Positions 41,642 to 50,016 of a stretch of 64,000 bases of DNA are shown here, piece after piece. The notes beneath the pieces are model-generated. The model saw only the letters and a program-made list of their open reading frames with translations, did not search any database and had not been told where the DNA came from. The stretch lies in NCBI GenBank assembly GCA_964623515.1, contig CAZURV010000005.1:26361-90360 (forward strand), in the 5' to 3' direction. Within the stretch, counting starts at the first letter, position 1; every line of letters begins with the position of its first letter. The stretch comes from RUG714 sp964623515 (lineage in GTDB: Bacteria > Bacillota > Clostridia > Oscillospirales > Acutalibacteraceae). The position numbers and the translations under genes were made by a program.

Positions 41642-42418
41642 ATGATTGATATTCACTGCCATATACTGCCGGAATTTGACGATGGTTCCAAAAGCAAGCA
41701 GATGAGTGTTGAAATGTGCAGAATGGCTGCGGAAAGCGGTGTAAGCGATATAGTTGCAACGCCGCATACCTATAATTTGTTTGATACAGCCGAATATTTT
41801 GAACGGTATCGTGCGCGTATGCAGTATATGCACGATAAGTTGAACAAAGAGCGGATTCCCGTAAAAATTCACAAGGGCGCGGAAGTCCACGTTACCGATG
41901 ATTTTTTTCATAATCCGGATTTCGGGAAATTTACTCTGGGGAAATCCGAATATATATTGATAGAATACAGTTTTTCAAGATGCACACTGGAATATGCGGT
42001 AAAAGCGGTTGAAGCAGTTAAGGCGCAGGGACTTGTTCCTGTAATCGCGCATCCGGAAAGGTATTTATATACTGTTAAAGATTATGATTTTGTGAATCGA
42101 CTGGCAGAGCACGGCGTTCATTTTCAGGTGAATTTAGGCAGCGTTATCGGTGAGTTGGGAAAAGAGCAGATGCGGCTTGCAAAAGAGATTGTGAACAACG
42201 GAATGGCTTCTTTTCTTGCTTCGGATGCGCACAGAACCGAATTTCGAAATACCGATTTTACCCGTATGCTTGCCTGTCTGCCGAAAGATATTGATACATC
42301 GGATTTCGATAATCTTTTAACAAACAATGCCGCAGAGATATTGTCGGGAAAGCGGATCTCTCTGCCGGATTATACGCGGATAGAAAAGAAATCTTTTTTT
42401 CAGCGATTAAAAAAATAG
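41642..42418 (+). CDS. PHP-domain protein-tyrosine phosphatase, CpsB/YwqE type
   Basis: 258 residues. Metal-binding PHP motifs: HCH (5-7, MIDIHCHILPEFDDGSK), ATPHTYN, HPERY, and SDAHR near the C-terminus. Relatives are manganese-dependent phosphotyrosine phosphatases that act on the tyrosine kinase controlling capsule or exopolysaccharide chain length. No kinase or glycan cluster is adjacent, so the target is unknown. A -10 box TATAAT is at 41585-41590 with only a weak -35. Confidence 0.92.
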   Translation: MIDIHCHILPEFDDGSKSKQMSVEMCRMAAESGVSDIVATPHTYNLFDTAEYFERYRARMQYMHDKLNKERIPVKIHKGAEVHVTDDFFHNPDFGKFTLGKSEYILIEYSFSRCTLEYAVKAVEAVKAQGLVPVIAHPERYLYTVKDYDFVNRLAEHGVHFQVNLGSVIGELGKEQMRLAKEIVNNGMASFLASDAHRTEFRNTDFTRMLACLPKDIDTSDFDNLLTNNAAEILSGKRISLPDYTRIEKKSFFQRLKK

Positions 42419-42437
42419 GAATGTGTACATTTCCCTG

Positions 42438-42464
42438 AACTGCCGTAATTTTTCCGGCAGTTTA
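42438..42464 (+). terminator. Weak terminator after the PHP gene
   Basis: CTGCCG - AATTTTT-type loop - CGGCAG stem followed by TTTATATTTA. Confidence 0.6.
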
Positions 42465-42631
42465 TATTTATGCATTTTAACTATAAATTTGAAATATAAT
42501 TTATAATTTATGCACAAAAGAGGGGTAAAAATTATTTTGTTTAAAAAGCTGAAAATTTAGCTAAATTTTAATGTTTATTTGTGCATTTATACGAAAATTA
42601 TAAAAAGAAGCATTTCTTCTTAAAATATTTA

Positions 42632-42660
42632 TTGACATATTTTTTTGCTTGTATTAAAAT
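42632..42660 (+). promoter_or_regulatory. Promoter of the S10-spc-alpha cluster
   Basis: TTGACA (42632-42637), 17-base spacer, TAAAAT (42655-42660), about 300 bases upstream of rpsJ. No other strong promoter is seen before 58269. Confidence 0.85.
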
Positions 42661-42961
42661 ATGCAATGTTGCTGTGCGTTTATATATAACATAATAAATG
42701 CGAAGCAAAAGGCGTTGATTCGGAAGGTGGCAATCCATTGAGATTGGGAATTTCCGAGGAGTATGTCCGATTTTAAACCGGGCGCAGAAAGAGCAGTTTC
42801 ACAGCTTTGCCCAACAGGTTTTGCATCTGCTCTGCGGAAAGTGATTCGGAAATAACTTGCGTTTTCCGAATATTTTTAAACCCGATGTTGAAACACACGG
42901 CAGGGTGTAAACTTTCGGCCGGCCCCAGAACTGCACAGGCAGAAACGAAGGAGGAGCCATA

Positions 42962-43273
42962 ATGGCAAAAAACGTAAAAATCAGAATCAGACTCAAAGGC
43001 TATGATCACAATCTGGTTGATCAGGCGGCGGAGCTCATTGTTGAAACAGCAAAGAGAACAGGAGCGCAGGTAAGCGGCCCCATTCCTCTTCCGACAGAAA
43101 AGGAAGTTGTTACCATTCTTCGCGCTGTTCACAAGTATAAAGACAGCCGTGAGCAGTTTGAGCAGAGAACACACAAAAGGCTTATCGACATTCTCAGACC
43201 TTCAAACAAAACCGTTGAGGCACTGAGTAGTCTCGATCTCCCTGTTGGCGTTGAAGTTGATATTAAAGCCTAA
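42962..43273 (+). CDS. rpsJ: 30S ribosomal protein S10
   Basis: 103 residues, the normal length. KVRIRLKGYDHNLVDQAAELIVETA and VSGPIPLPTEKEVVTILRA are conserved. S10 sits in the 30S head and, with NusB, also takes part in antitermination. First gene of the cluster, with GAAGGAGG before the ATG. The preceding elongation-factor and S12/S7 genes are not adjacent in this genome. Confidence 0.98.
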   Translation: MAKNVKIRIRLKGYDHNLVDQAAELIVETAKRTGAQVSGPIPLPTEKEVVTILRAVHKYKDSREQFEQRTHKRLIDILRPSNKTVEALSSLDLPVGVEVDIKA

Positions 43274-43305
43274 AAGCTGAATCAACCAATCGCCCGTCAG
43301 GTCAA

Positions 43306-43324
43306 GTTGGGATTTGCCCCCAAC
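43306..43324 (+). other. Hairpin in the rpsJ-rplC spacer
   Basis: GTTGGG - seven-base loop - CCCAAC in the 78-base rpsJ-rplC gap. It is not followed by Ts, so it is not a terminator. It may be an RNA regulatory or processing element. Confidence 0.4.
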
Positions 43325-43351
43325 CAATAACCATAAGGAGGAAATAGAAAA

Positions 43352-43987
43352 ATGAAAAAAGGTCTTATCGGCAAAAAGATTGGCATGACCCAAGTTTTCA
43401 GTGAAGACGGTAAGGTTGTGCCCGTAACCGTTGTTGAAGCTGGTCCGTGCTCGGTCACACAAATCAAAACGATTGAAAACGATGGATATGAAGCAGCTCA
43501 GCTTGGTTTCGGCGAACTTAAAGTTTCCAAAACAAACAAGCCTATGAAAGGGCATTTTGACAAGGCTGCGTCCGCTCCGAAAAAGTATCTCAGGGAATTC
43601 AAGTTTGATGATATGAGTGCGCTTAAAGCGGGGGACATTATCAAAGTTGATATATTCGAAGCGGGAGATATCGTTGACGTTACAGGCACAAGCAAGGGTA
43701 AAGGAACGGCAGGTGCAATCAAAAGATGGAATTTCAGCCGTCTTAAAAAATCTCACGGTACAGGTCCTAACGCAAGGCATGCCGGATCGCTCGGCGCCTG
43801 CAGCTCGCCATCAAGAGTATTCAAGGGCAAGAAAATGGCAGGGCACCTCGGCGTTGAAAAAGTAACCATTCAGAATTTAAGCGTTGTTAAGGTTGATGCA
43901 GATAATAATCTTATCGCTGTTAAAGGCGCAGTTCCCGGTGCCAAGGGAAGTGTTGTAACAATCAAAAGCAGCGTTAAAAAAGCTTAA
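43352..43987 (+). CDS. rplC: 50S ribosomal protein L3
   Basis: 211 residues. MKKGLIGKKIGMTQVFSEDG at the start, then the loop that reaches the peptidyl-transferase centre (SHGTGPNARHAGSLG) and KMAGHLGVEKVT. It is one of the first proteins to bind 23S rRNA. A 78-base spacer with a GTTGGG...CCCAAC hairpin separates it from rpsJ. Confidence 0.98.
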   Translation: MKKGLIGKKIGMTQVFSEDGKVVPVTVVEAGPCSVTQIKTIENDGYEAAQLGFGELKVSKTNKPMKGHFDKAASAPKKYLREFKFDDMSALKAGDIIKVDIFEAGDIVDVTGTSKGKGTAGAIKRWNFSRLKKSHGTGPNARHAGSLGACSSPSRVFKGKKMAGHLGVEKVTIQNLSVVKVDADNNLIAVKGAVPGAKGSVVTIKSSVKKA

Positions 43988-44010
43988 TTTTGAGGAAGGA
44001 GTAAAGAAAA

Positions 44011-44634
44011 ATGCCTAAAACAAAAGTTGTTGACTTAAAAGGTAAGAAAGTTTCCGAAATAGTTTTAAAAGACAGCGTATTCGGTATTGAACCAAACAAG
44101 TCTGCTATGCATCTTTCGGTTGTAAGTTATCTTGCAAATCAGCGTCAGGGTACACAGTCAACGCTCACTCGCTCAGAAGTAAGCGGCGGCGGCAAGAAAC
44201 CCTGGAGGCAGAAAGGAACGGGTCGCGCACGTCAGGGCTCAATAAGAGCTACGCAGTGGATTCACGGCGGAATCGCGCTCGGACCTAAGCCACGGAAATA
44301 CAGTGTTGGCATAAATAAGAAAGTGAAAAGGCTTGCGATTAAATCCGCTTTGTCAAGTCAAGCTGCGGAAAAGAATATTATTGTTATTGATGAAATCCAG
44401 TTTGATGAAATCAGCACAAAGGCAGCTTCGGAAGTGCTTAAAGCTGTTAAGGCAGGCAAGAAAGTTCTTATTGTGCTTTCCGAGAACAACGAAACAGTTT
44501 ACAAGAGTATGAGAAATATTAAAGGTGTTAAAGTTGCTACTGTTGATACAATTTGCACTTACGATATTCTCAACTGCGCTTCTCTTGTTTCCGACAAAGC
44601 AGGCATAAAGAAGATGGAGGAGGTGTACGCCTGA
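44011..44634 (+). CDS. rplD: 50S ribosomal protein L4
   Basis: 207 residues. Conserved loop TRSEVSGGGKKPWRQKGTGR lines the exit tunnel, followed by ARQGSIRATQWIHGG. In enterobacteria L4 also represses its operon through the S10 leader; whether this applies here is unknown. Its stop overlaps rplW by one base (TGATG). Confidence 0.98.
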   Translation: MPKTKVVDLKGKKVSEIVLKDSVFGIEPNKSAMHLSVVSYLANQRQGTQSTLTRSEVSGGGKKPWRQKGTGRARQGSIRATQWIHGGIALGPKPRKYSVGINKKVKRLAIKSALSSQAAEKNIIVIDEIQFDEISTKAASEVLKAVKAGKKVLIVLSENNETVYKSMRNIKGVKVATVDTICTYDILNCASLVSDKAGIKKMEEVYA

Positions 44635-44927
44635 TGAAACTCGCTCAGGATATTATAATTAAACCGGTAATTACCGAGGCAAGTATGATGGCGGCACAGG
44701 AAAGGAAATATACATTTTCTGTTGCGAAAACCGCCAATAAGCTTGAAATTGCAAAAGCCTGTGAAGAACTTTTCAATATAAAAGTTAAAAAGGTAAACAC
44801 AATTTCAATGAGAGGCCGTCACAGAAGGCAGGGGCAGTCCGAAGGCTACACTGCAAGCTGGAAAAAGGCAATCGTTACAATCACTGAAGATTCTAAAACA
44901 ATTGAATTTTTCGATGGTCTTATGTAA
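44634..44927 (+). CDS. rplW: 50S ribosomal protein L23
   Basis: 97 residues from ATG 44634, which overlaps the rplD stop; GGAGGAGG precedes it. DIIIKPVITEASMMAAQERKYTFSVA and NTISMRGRHRRQG are family features. L23 sits at the tunnel exit and docks the signal recognition particle and trigger factor. Confidence 0.97.
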   Translation: MKLAQDIIIKPVITEASMMAAQERKYTFSVAKTANKLEIAKACEELFNIKVKKVNTISMRGRHRRQGQSEGYTASWKKAIVTITEDSKTIEFFDGLM

Positions 44928-44956
44928 TTAAATTTATAATACAATATATATATTTC

Positions 44957-45001
44957 CGGAACGGCGATGTATGGAGTAGGCATGCTCCGCCAAGCAGTTC
45001 C
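44957..45001 (+). promoter_or_regulatory. Structured RNA element in the rplW-rplB spacer
   Basis: Outer helix GGAAC/GTTCC encloses GGC/GCC and GGAG/CTCC, with a seven-base bulge on the 5' side (GATGTAT). The rplB ribosome binding site follows within four bases. This may be a protein-binding or translational control element. Confidence 0.5.
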
Positions 45002-45020
45002 AGACAGGAGAGTGACTAAA

Positions 45021-45854
45021 ATGCCAATTAAGTTTTATAAACCGACCACTCCCGGCAGAAGAGGAATGACAACGACCGATTATTCGGAGCTTTCAAAAGT
45101 ATCGCCAGAAAGGAGCTTGCTCGAACCGCTGAAAAAACATGCGGGAAGAAACAGCTACGGTCGCATTACTGTTCGTCATCATGGTGGCGGGAACCGTCAG
45201 AAATACCGTGTTATTGATTTTAAGAGAGATAAAACAGGTATTCCTGCCGAGGTGCTCACAATTGAGTATGATCCTAACCGTTCAGCATTTATTGCATTAG
45301 TAAAATATGAAGACGGTGAAAAAAGATATATTATTGCTCCGATCGGCTTAAAGGTTGGAGATACAATCATGACAGGGCCCGATGCCGATATCAAGCCCGG
45401 CAACGCATTGCCGCTTACAAGTATTCCCGTAGGTACTCTCATTCATAACATTGAGATGTATCCGGGAAAAGGCGGTCAGCTTGTGCGATCTGCGGGCAAT
45501 GTTGCGCAGCTTATGGCTAAAGAGGGCAAATATGCGCTTCTCAGACTGCCGTCAAGCGAACTCAGATACGTTCCTGTAGAATGTATGGCTACGATTGGTC
45601 AGGTATCGAATACCGACCATGAAAATGTTAAGCTCGGTAAAGCGGGACGTAAAAGACACATGGGTTGGAGACCGACGGTAAGAGGTTCTGTTATGAACCC
45701 GAACGACCATCCGCACGGCGGCGGTGAAGGCAAGTCTCCGATAGGCCGTCCCGGTCCTGTAACACCTTGGGGCAAACCTGCTCTCGGTTACAAGACACGC
45801 GATAAGAAAAAGGCGTCAAATAAGATGATTGTTAAGCGCCGCAATGACAGATAG
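45021..45854 (+). CDS. rplB: 50S ribosomal protein L2
   Basis: 277 residues from ATG 45021 (CAGGAGAG eight bases upstream); the frame is open further upstream but lacks L2 similarity. PIKFYKPTTPGRRGMTT start, GGGNRQKYRVIDFKRDK, and the C-terminal catalytic-region loop MNPNDHPHGGGEGKSPIGR. L2 is needed for subunit association and peptidyl transfer. Confidence 0.98.
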   Translation: MPIKFYKPTTPGRRGMTTTDYSELSKVSPERSLLEPLKKHAGRNSYGRITVRHHGGGNRQKYRVIDFKRDKTGIPAEVLTIEYDPNRSAFIALVKYEDGEKRYIIAPIGLKVGDTIMTGPDADIKPGNALPLTSIPVGTLIHNIEMYPGKGGQLVRSAGNVAQLMAKEGKYALLRLPSSELRYVPVECMATIGQVSNTDHENVKLGKAGRKRHMGWRPTVRGSVMNPNDHPHGGGEGKSPIGRPGPVTPWGKPALGYKTRDKKKASNKMIVKRRNDR

Positions 45855-45874
45855 TCGGAAAGGAGCAATATAAA

Positions 45875-46147
45875 ATGAGTAGAAGTACTAAAAAGGGACC
45901 ATTCGTGCAACCTGCATTGCTCAAGAGAGTTCAGGCTATGAACGAAAGCGGTGAAAAGCAGGTTCTTAAAACTTGGAGCCGTGCATCAACCATTTTCCCG
46001 GATTTTGTAGGTCATACCTTTGCGGTTCACGACGGACGCAAGCACGTTCCCGTATATGTAACGGAAGATATGGTAGGTCATAAACTCGGTGAATTTGCAC
46101 CGACAAGAACATTTAGGGGTCATGCAGGCTCTAAAACAACGAAGTAA
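45875..46147 (+). CDS. rpsS: 30S ribosomal protein S19
   Basis: 90 residues. SRSTKKGPFVQPALLKRV and HDGRKHVPVYVTEDMVGHKLGEFAPTR are conserved. It forms the head with S13 (55227) and is the binding partner of RimM (4346). AAAGGAG precedes the ATG. Confidence 0.98.
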   Translation: MSRSTKKGPFVQPALLKRVQAMNESGEKQVLKTWSRASTIFPDFVGHTFAVHDGRKHVPVYVTEDMVGHKLGEFAPTRTFRGHAGSKTTK

Positions 46148-46171
46148 GCGGATGAAAGGAGAGAATTAATA

Positions 46172-46510
46172 ATGGAAGCAACAGCTAAAGTTACACATGT
46201 CCGCATATCTCCTCGCAAGGTTCAAATCATATTAGACCTTATCCGCAATCAGCCTGTAGATAAAGCAATAGCGATTTTACAGTATACGCCGAAAGCCGGA
46301 TGCGAGCCGGTTATGAAACTGCTCAAATCTGCTTTGGCAAATGCGGAAAACAATTATGATATGGATCCTTCAAGGCTTTATGTATCAAAATGTCAGGTAG
46401 GTCCCGGACCTATCCTCAAACGAATCAGACCCAGAGCGCAGGGGCGTGCTTACAGGATTAACAAAAGAACGTCGCACATTACCCTCACACTCGCTGAGAA
46501 TGAAGAATAA
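46172..46510 (+). CDS. rplV: 50S ribosomal protein L22
   Basis: 112 residues. HVRISPRKVQIILDLIRN and the tunnel-loop region (GPILKRIRPRAQGRAYRINKRTSHI) are clear. The beta hairpin lines the exit tunnel and contributes to macrolide effects. Confidence 0.98.
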   Translation: MEATAKVTHVRISPRKVQIILDLIRNQPVDKAIAILQYTPKAGCEPVMKLLKSALANAENNYDMDPSRLYVSKCQVGPGPILKRIRPRAQGRAYRINKRTSHITLTLAENEE

Positions 46511-46530
46511 GAGAAGGAGGATAGTGTAGA

Positions 46531-47211
46531 ATGGGACAGAAAATCAATCCTACCGGCCTGAGAGTCGGTGTAATTAAAAACTGGGATTCCCGCTGGTATG
46601 CCAGAAAAGATGTTTTCGGCAAAACACTTGTGGAAGACCATGAACTCAGAACTTATCTCAAGAATAGACTTTATGACGCAGGTATTGCTCAAATAGAAAT
46701 TGAAAGAGACGCTAAGAGAGTAAGAGTCAACATTCACTGCGCAAAACCCGGTATCGTTATTGGCAGGCAGGGTGCTGAAATCGAAAAACTCAAGGCGGAC
46801 TGCGAAAAAAAGCTTGGCAAGGATGTTTCTTTGAACATTATTGAAGTTAAACAGCCCGATCTCAACGCAACGCTTGTTGCCGAGAATATCGCGGCACAGC
46901 TTGAAAGGCGAATTTCTTTCCGCCGTGCCGTTAAAAAGGCCATCGGAAACGCAATGCGCCTTCATGCGAAAGGTATTAAAATTCAGTGTTCAGGTCGTCT
47001 CGGCGGCGCTGAAATCGCCCGTTCCGAAACATATAAGGAAGGTACGATTCCGCTTCAGACCATCCGTGCCGATATCGATTACGGAACTGCCGAAGCAGCC
47101 ACAACATACGGCCGTATCGGCGTAAAAGTTTGGCTTTACAGGGGCGAAGTTCTTCATGAAGCCCGCAAAGCCCCCCGCAGGGAAGGAGGACGACGCAATG
47201 TTAATGCCTAA
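46531..47211 (+). CDS. rpsC: 30S ribosomal protein S3
   Basis: 226 residues. MGQKINPTGLRVGVIKNWDSRW start, KH domain with GRQGAEIEKL, and the GRLGGAEIARSE C-terminal domain. It forms the mRNA entry site helicase with S4 and S5. The end overlaps rplP by 14 bases, and the rplP ribosome binding site is inside this gene. Confidence 0.98.
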   Translation: MGQKINPTGLRVGVIKNWDSRWYARKDVFGKTLVEDHELRTYLKNRLYDAGIAQIEIERDAKRVRVNIHCAKPGIVIGRQGAEIEKLKADCEKKLGKDVSLNIIEVKQPDLNATLVAENIAAQLERRISFRRAVKKAIGNAMRLHAKGIKIQCSGRLGGAEIARSETYKEGTIPLQTIRADIDYGTAEAATTYGRIGVKVWLYRGEVLHEARKAPRREGGRRNVNA

Positions 47212-47623
47212 GCGCGTTAAATACCGCAGAGTTCACAGAGGGCGTATGACCGGCAAGGCTCAGCGCGGAAATCAGGTAACTTACGGTGAATACGGTTTGG
47301 CTGCAGCCGAACCGGCATGGATTACAGCAAATCAAATCGAAGCTGCCCGTGTTGCGATGACTCGTTATATCAAGCGCGGCGGTAACGTTTGGATTAAAAT
47401 TTTCCCGGATAAGCCGGTAACGGCTAAGCCGGCTGAAACCAGAATGGGTTCTGGTAAAGGAAGCCCCGAATACTGGGTTGCAGTTGTTAAACCCGGCAGG
47501 GTTATGTTTGAAATTGCAGGAGTATCAGAAGAGCTTGCAAGAGAAGCTATGAGGCTTGCTGCTCATAAACTGCCGATTAAATGTAAATTTATTAAAAAAG
47601 AAGAAATGGGTGGTGAGCAGTAA
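47198..47623 (+). CDS. rplP: 50S ribosomal protein L16
   Basis: 141 residues from ATG 47198 with GAAGGAGG upstream. LMPKRVKYRRVHRGRMTG, RKPVTAKPAETRMGSGKGSPEYW-type loop and the C-terminal helix are conserved. It organises the A-site tRNA elbow region. Overlaps rpsC by 14 bases and rpmC by one. Confidence 0.98.
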   Translation: MLMPKRVKYRRVHRGRMTGKAQRGNQVTYGEYGLAAAEPAWITANQIEAARVAMTRYIKRGGNVWIKIFPDKPVTAKPAETRMGSGKGSPEYWVAVVKPGRVMFEIAGVSEELAREAMRLAAHKLPIKCKFIKKEEMGGEQ

Positions 47624-47823
47624 TGAAAGCAAGCGAAATCAGAAAAATGTCTGCTGAAGAACTCGACAAGCAGCTTGCCGAGCTGAAAGACGAGTTGTTT
47701 AAGCTTCGCTTCCAGCAAGCCATAAATCAGCTCGATAACCCAATGCGTATCAGCGCCGTAAAAAAAGATATTGCCCGCATTAAAACTGTTCAGCGGGCAA
47801 ATCAGATCGGCGCTGCTGAATAA
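47623..47823 (+). CDS. rpmC: 50S ribosomal protein L29
   Basis: 66 residues, all helical: MKASEIRKMSAEELDKQLAELK and LKDELFKLRFQQAINQLDN. It lies at the tunnel exit next to L23. Start overlaps the rplP stop (TAATG). Confidence 0.97.
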   Translation: MKASEIRKMSAEELDKQLAELKDELFKLRFQQAINQLDNPMRISAVKKDIARIKTVQRANQIGAAE

Positions 47824-47843
47824 GGTCAAGGGAGGATAAAGCT

Positions 47844-48101
47844 GTGAGCGAAAGAAATCTTAGAAAGACCAGAGTTGGTGTTGTTGCAAGCGATAAAATG
47901 GACAAAACGGTTGTTGTATCCATTAAAGATAGGGTCAAACATCCTCTTTATGGCAAAATCATCAACCGTACAGTTAGGTATAAAGCACATGATGAAAACA
48001 ATGAATGCGTTGTTGGAGATAAGGTGCTTATTATGGAAACCCGTCCATACTCAAAAGATAAGAGATGGAGAGTTGTAGAAATTATAGAAAAAGCCAAGTA
48101 A
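47844..48101 (+). CDS. rpsQ: 30S ribosomal protein S17
   Basis: 85 residues from a GTG start with GGGAGG upstream. RKTRVGVVASDKMDKTVVVSI and HPLYGKIINRTVRYKAHDE are signatures. OB-fold primary 16S-binding protein. Confidence 0.97.
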   Translation: MSERNLRKTRVGVVASDKMDKTVVVSIKDRVKHPLYGKIINRTVRYKAHDENNECVVGDKVLIMETRPYSKDKRWRVVEIIEKAK

Positions 48102-48121
48102 TTTAAAGGAGGCAATCACTG

Positions 48122-48490
48122 ATGATTCAGCAACAAACTTACCTTAAGGTTGCCGATAACACGGGTGCAAAAGAACTTATGTGCATTCGTGTGCTTGGAG
48201 GAACCGGCAGAAGGTATGCCAACATTGGCGATGTTATCGTGTGCTCTGTTAAAAAAGCGGCACCCGGCGGCGTTGTTAAGAAAGGCGATGTGGTGAAAGC
48301 AGTTGTTGTTCGTTCAGCAACAGGCGTTCGCCGTGATGACGGACAGTATCTTCGTTTTGATGAAAACGCGGCCGTTATCATTAAGGAAGACAAGAATCCA
48401 ACAGGTACTCGTATCTTTGGACCGGTGGCGAGAGAGTTAAGAGAAAAGGATTATATGAAAATTCTAAGTCTTGCTCCCGAAGTACTTTAA
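48122..48490 (+). CDS. rplN: 50S ribosomal protein L14
   Basis: 122 residues, exactly the usual length. MIQQQTYLKVADNTGAKELMC start, GDVIVCSVKKAAPGG, and IFGPVARELREKDYMKILSLAPEVL end. It takes part in intersubunit bridges and is the docking site of the silencing factor RsfS. Confidence 0.98.
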   Translation: MIQQQTYLKVADNTGAKELMCIRVLGGTGRRYANIGDVIVCSVKKAAPGGVVKKGDVVKAVVVRSATGVRRDDGQYLRFDENAAVIIKEDKNPTGTRIFGPVARELREKDYMKILSLAPEVL

Positions 48491-48503
48491 CAGGAGGTTC
48501 GGT

Positions 48504-48827
48504 ATGAGTAAAGTTCATGTAAAAGTTGACGATAAGGTTATGGTTATCAACGGCAAAGATCGTAACAGAACCGGTAAAGTCAAGGCAGTAAGCCCGAAAG
48601 AGGGAAAAGTTATTGTTGACGGCATTAACGTTGTAACAAAACATGTGAAACCCAGGCAGATGGGTGAGCCCGGCGGGCTGATTAAAACAGAGAGCGCATT
48701 GTATGCAAGCAAGGTTCAGCTTATATGTCCTAAATGCGGCAAGCCTACAAGAGTAGGTCACGGCGTAGATAAAAAGGGACGAAAAGTTCGTATCTGCAAG
48801 AATAAAGACTGCGGCGCAGAATTTTAA
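48504..48827 (+). CDS. rplX: 50S ribosomal protein L24
   Basis: 107 residues from ATG 48504 (AGGAGGTT upstream). KOW motif VMVINGKDRNRTGKVKAV. A C-terminal CPKCGKPTRVG...CKNKDCG pair of cysteine knuckles is retained, suggesting zinc binding. It initiates 50S assembly. Confidence 0.97.
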   Translation: MSKVHVKVDDKVMVINGKDRNRTGKVKAVSPKEGKVIVDGINVVTKHVKPRQMGEPGGLIKTESALYASKVQLICPKCGKPTRVGHGVDKKGRKVRICKNKDCGAEF

Positions 48828-48839
48828 GGGAGGATTAAC

Positions 48840-49382
48840 ATGGCAGCAAGATTAAAAGAAACTTACACCAAAGAAGTTGCACCTGCTTTGATGAAAAAGT
48901 TTAATTATAGCAGTGTTATGAGCATCCCGAAGCTTGATAAAATCGTTATCAACGTTGCATGCGGTGAAGCTCGCGACAATTCAAAAGTGGTTGATGCAAT
49001 CACATCCGATCTTATGCAGATTACAGGGCAGAAGCCCATTATCTGCCGTGCAAAGAAATCGGTTGCAAACTTTAAGCTCCGTGAAGGTCAGATTGTAGGT
49101 CTCAAGGTTACGGTGCGCGGAGAAAGAATGTATGAATTTCTTGACAGATTTTTAAATCTCGCGCTTCCCCGCGTAAGAGACTTCAGAGGAATCAATCCCG
49201 ATTCGTTCGACGGACGAGGGAACTACAATCTCGGTATCAGAGAACAACTTATATTCCCTGAAATTGATTATGATAAAATTGATAAAGTCCGCGGTATGGA
49301 TATTTGTTTCGTAACCACGGCAAAAACAGATGAAGAAGCCCGCGAGCTGTTAACGCTTATGGGTGCACCGTTTACAAGATAA
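48840..49382 (+). CDS. rplE: 50S ribosomal protein L5
   Basis: 180 residues. YTKEVAPALMKKFNYSSVMSIPKL, GQKPIICRAKKSVANFKLREG and GNYNLGIREQLIFPEIDYDKI are conserved. It binds 5S rRNA and contacts P-site tRNA. Confidence 0.98.
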   Translation: MAARLKETYTKEVAPALMKKFNYSSVMSIPKLDKIVINVACGEARDNSKVVDAITSDLMQITGQKPIICRAKKSVANFKLREGQIVGLKVTVRGERMYEFLDRFLNLALPRVRDFRGINPDSFDGRGNYNLGIREQLIFPEIDYDKIDKVRGMDICFVTTAKTDEEARELLTLMGAPFTR

Positions 49383-49396
49383 GGAGGTAAAGAGAG

Positions 49397-49582
49397 ATGG
49401 CGAAAAAGTCTATGAAAGTTAAGCAGGCCAGAGCACCAAAATACTCGACCCGCGCGTATAACAGATGTCAGATTTGCGGCAGACCTCATTCTTACCTTCG
49501 TAAGTATGGTGTATGTCGTATCTGCTTCAGAGAACTTGCCCATAAAGGCGAGATTCCCGGAGTAAAAAAAGCAAGCTGGTAA
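49397..49582 (+). CDS. rpsZ: 30S ribosomal protein S14, zinc-binding type
   Basis: 61 residues, the short C+ form: C24-x2-C27 and C40-x2-C43 coordinate zinc (RCQICGRPHSY, GVCRICFREL). This is the housekeeping form; a longer zinc-independent paralogue, if any, is elsewhere. GGAGG precedes the ATG. Confidence 0.98.
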   Translation: MAKKSMKVKQARAPKYSTRAYNRCQICGRPHSYLRKYGVCRICFRELAHKGEIPGVKKASW

Positions 49583-49604
49583 GCAATTAAGGAGGTTTTA
49601 GTGC

Positions 49605-50003
49605 ATGCATATCACAGATTCAATCGCTGACATGCTTACAAGAATCAGAAATGCGAATTCGCAGAAGCATGAAACAGTAGATATACCTGCATCAAACATG
49701 AAGAAAGAAATTGCTCAGATTCTTGTTGATGAAGGATACGTAAAAGGTTTTGATGTGATCGAAGACGGCAAACAAGGTATGATTCATATGACATTGAAAT
49801 ACGGCCCGAACAAATCTCAGATTTTAACAGGTCTGAGAAGAGTTTCAAAGCCCGGTCTTAGAATTTATACCAATGTTGAAAATATGCCGAAAGTAATGAA
49901 AGGTCTTGGTGTTGCAATTATTTCAACGTCCAAGGGTGTAATGACGGATAAACAGGCCCGCAAAGAAAATGTGGGCGGCGAAGTTCTCGCATTTATTTGG
50001 TAA
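49605..50003 (+). CDS. rpsH: 30S ribosomal protein S8
   Basis: 132 residues. MHITDSIADMLTRIRNAN start and the C-terminal STSKGVMTDKQARKENVGGEVLAF are family features. Primary binder of the 16S central domain and, in some bacteria, a translational repressor of the spc genes. Confidence 0.98.
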   Translation: MHITDSIADMLTRIRNANSQKHETVDIPASNMKKEIAQILVDEGYVKGFDVIEDGKQGMIHMTLKYGPNKSQILTGLRRVSKPGLRIYTNVENMPKVMKGLGVAIISTSKGVMTDKQARKENVGGEVLAFIW

Positions 50004-50016
50004 GGAGGTAATAGGG

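Larger units (their letters stand above)
42419..42961. other. S10 operon upstream region and leader
   Basis: 543 bases without a gene: the PHP-gene terminator, about 160 AT-rich bases with no feature, the S10 promoter (42632-42660), and a leader of about 295 bases. The leader has several inverted repeats, for example CGGAA...TTCCG (42722-42758) enclosing CAATC...GATTG. A protein-binding leader is possible. Confidence 0.6.
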
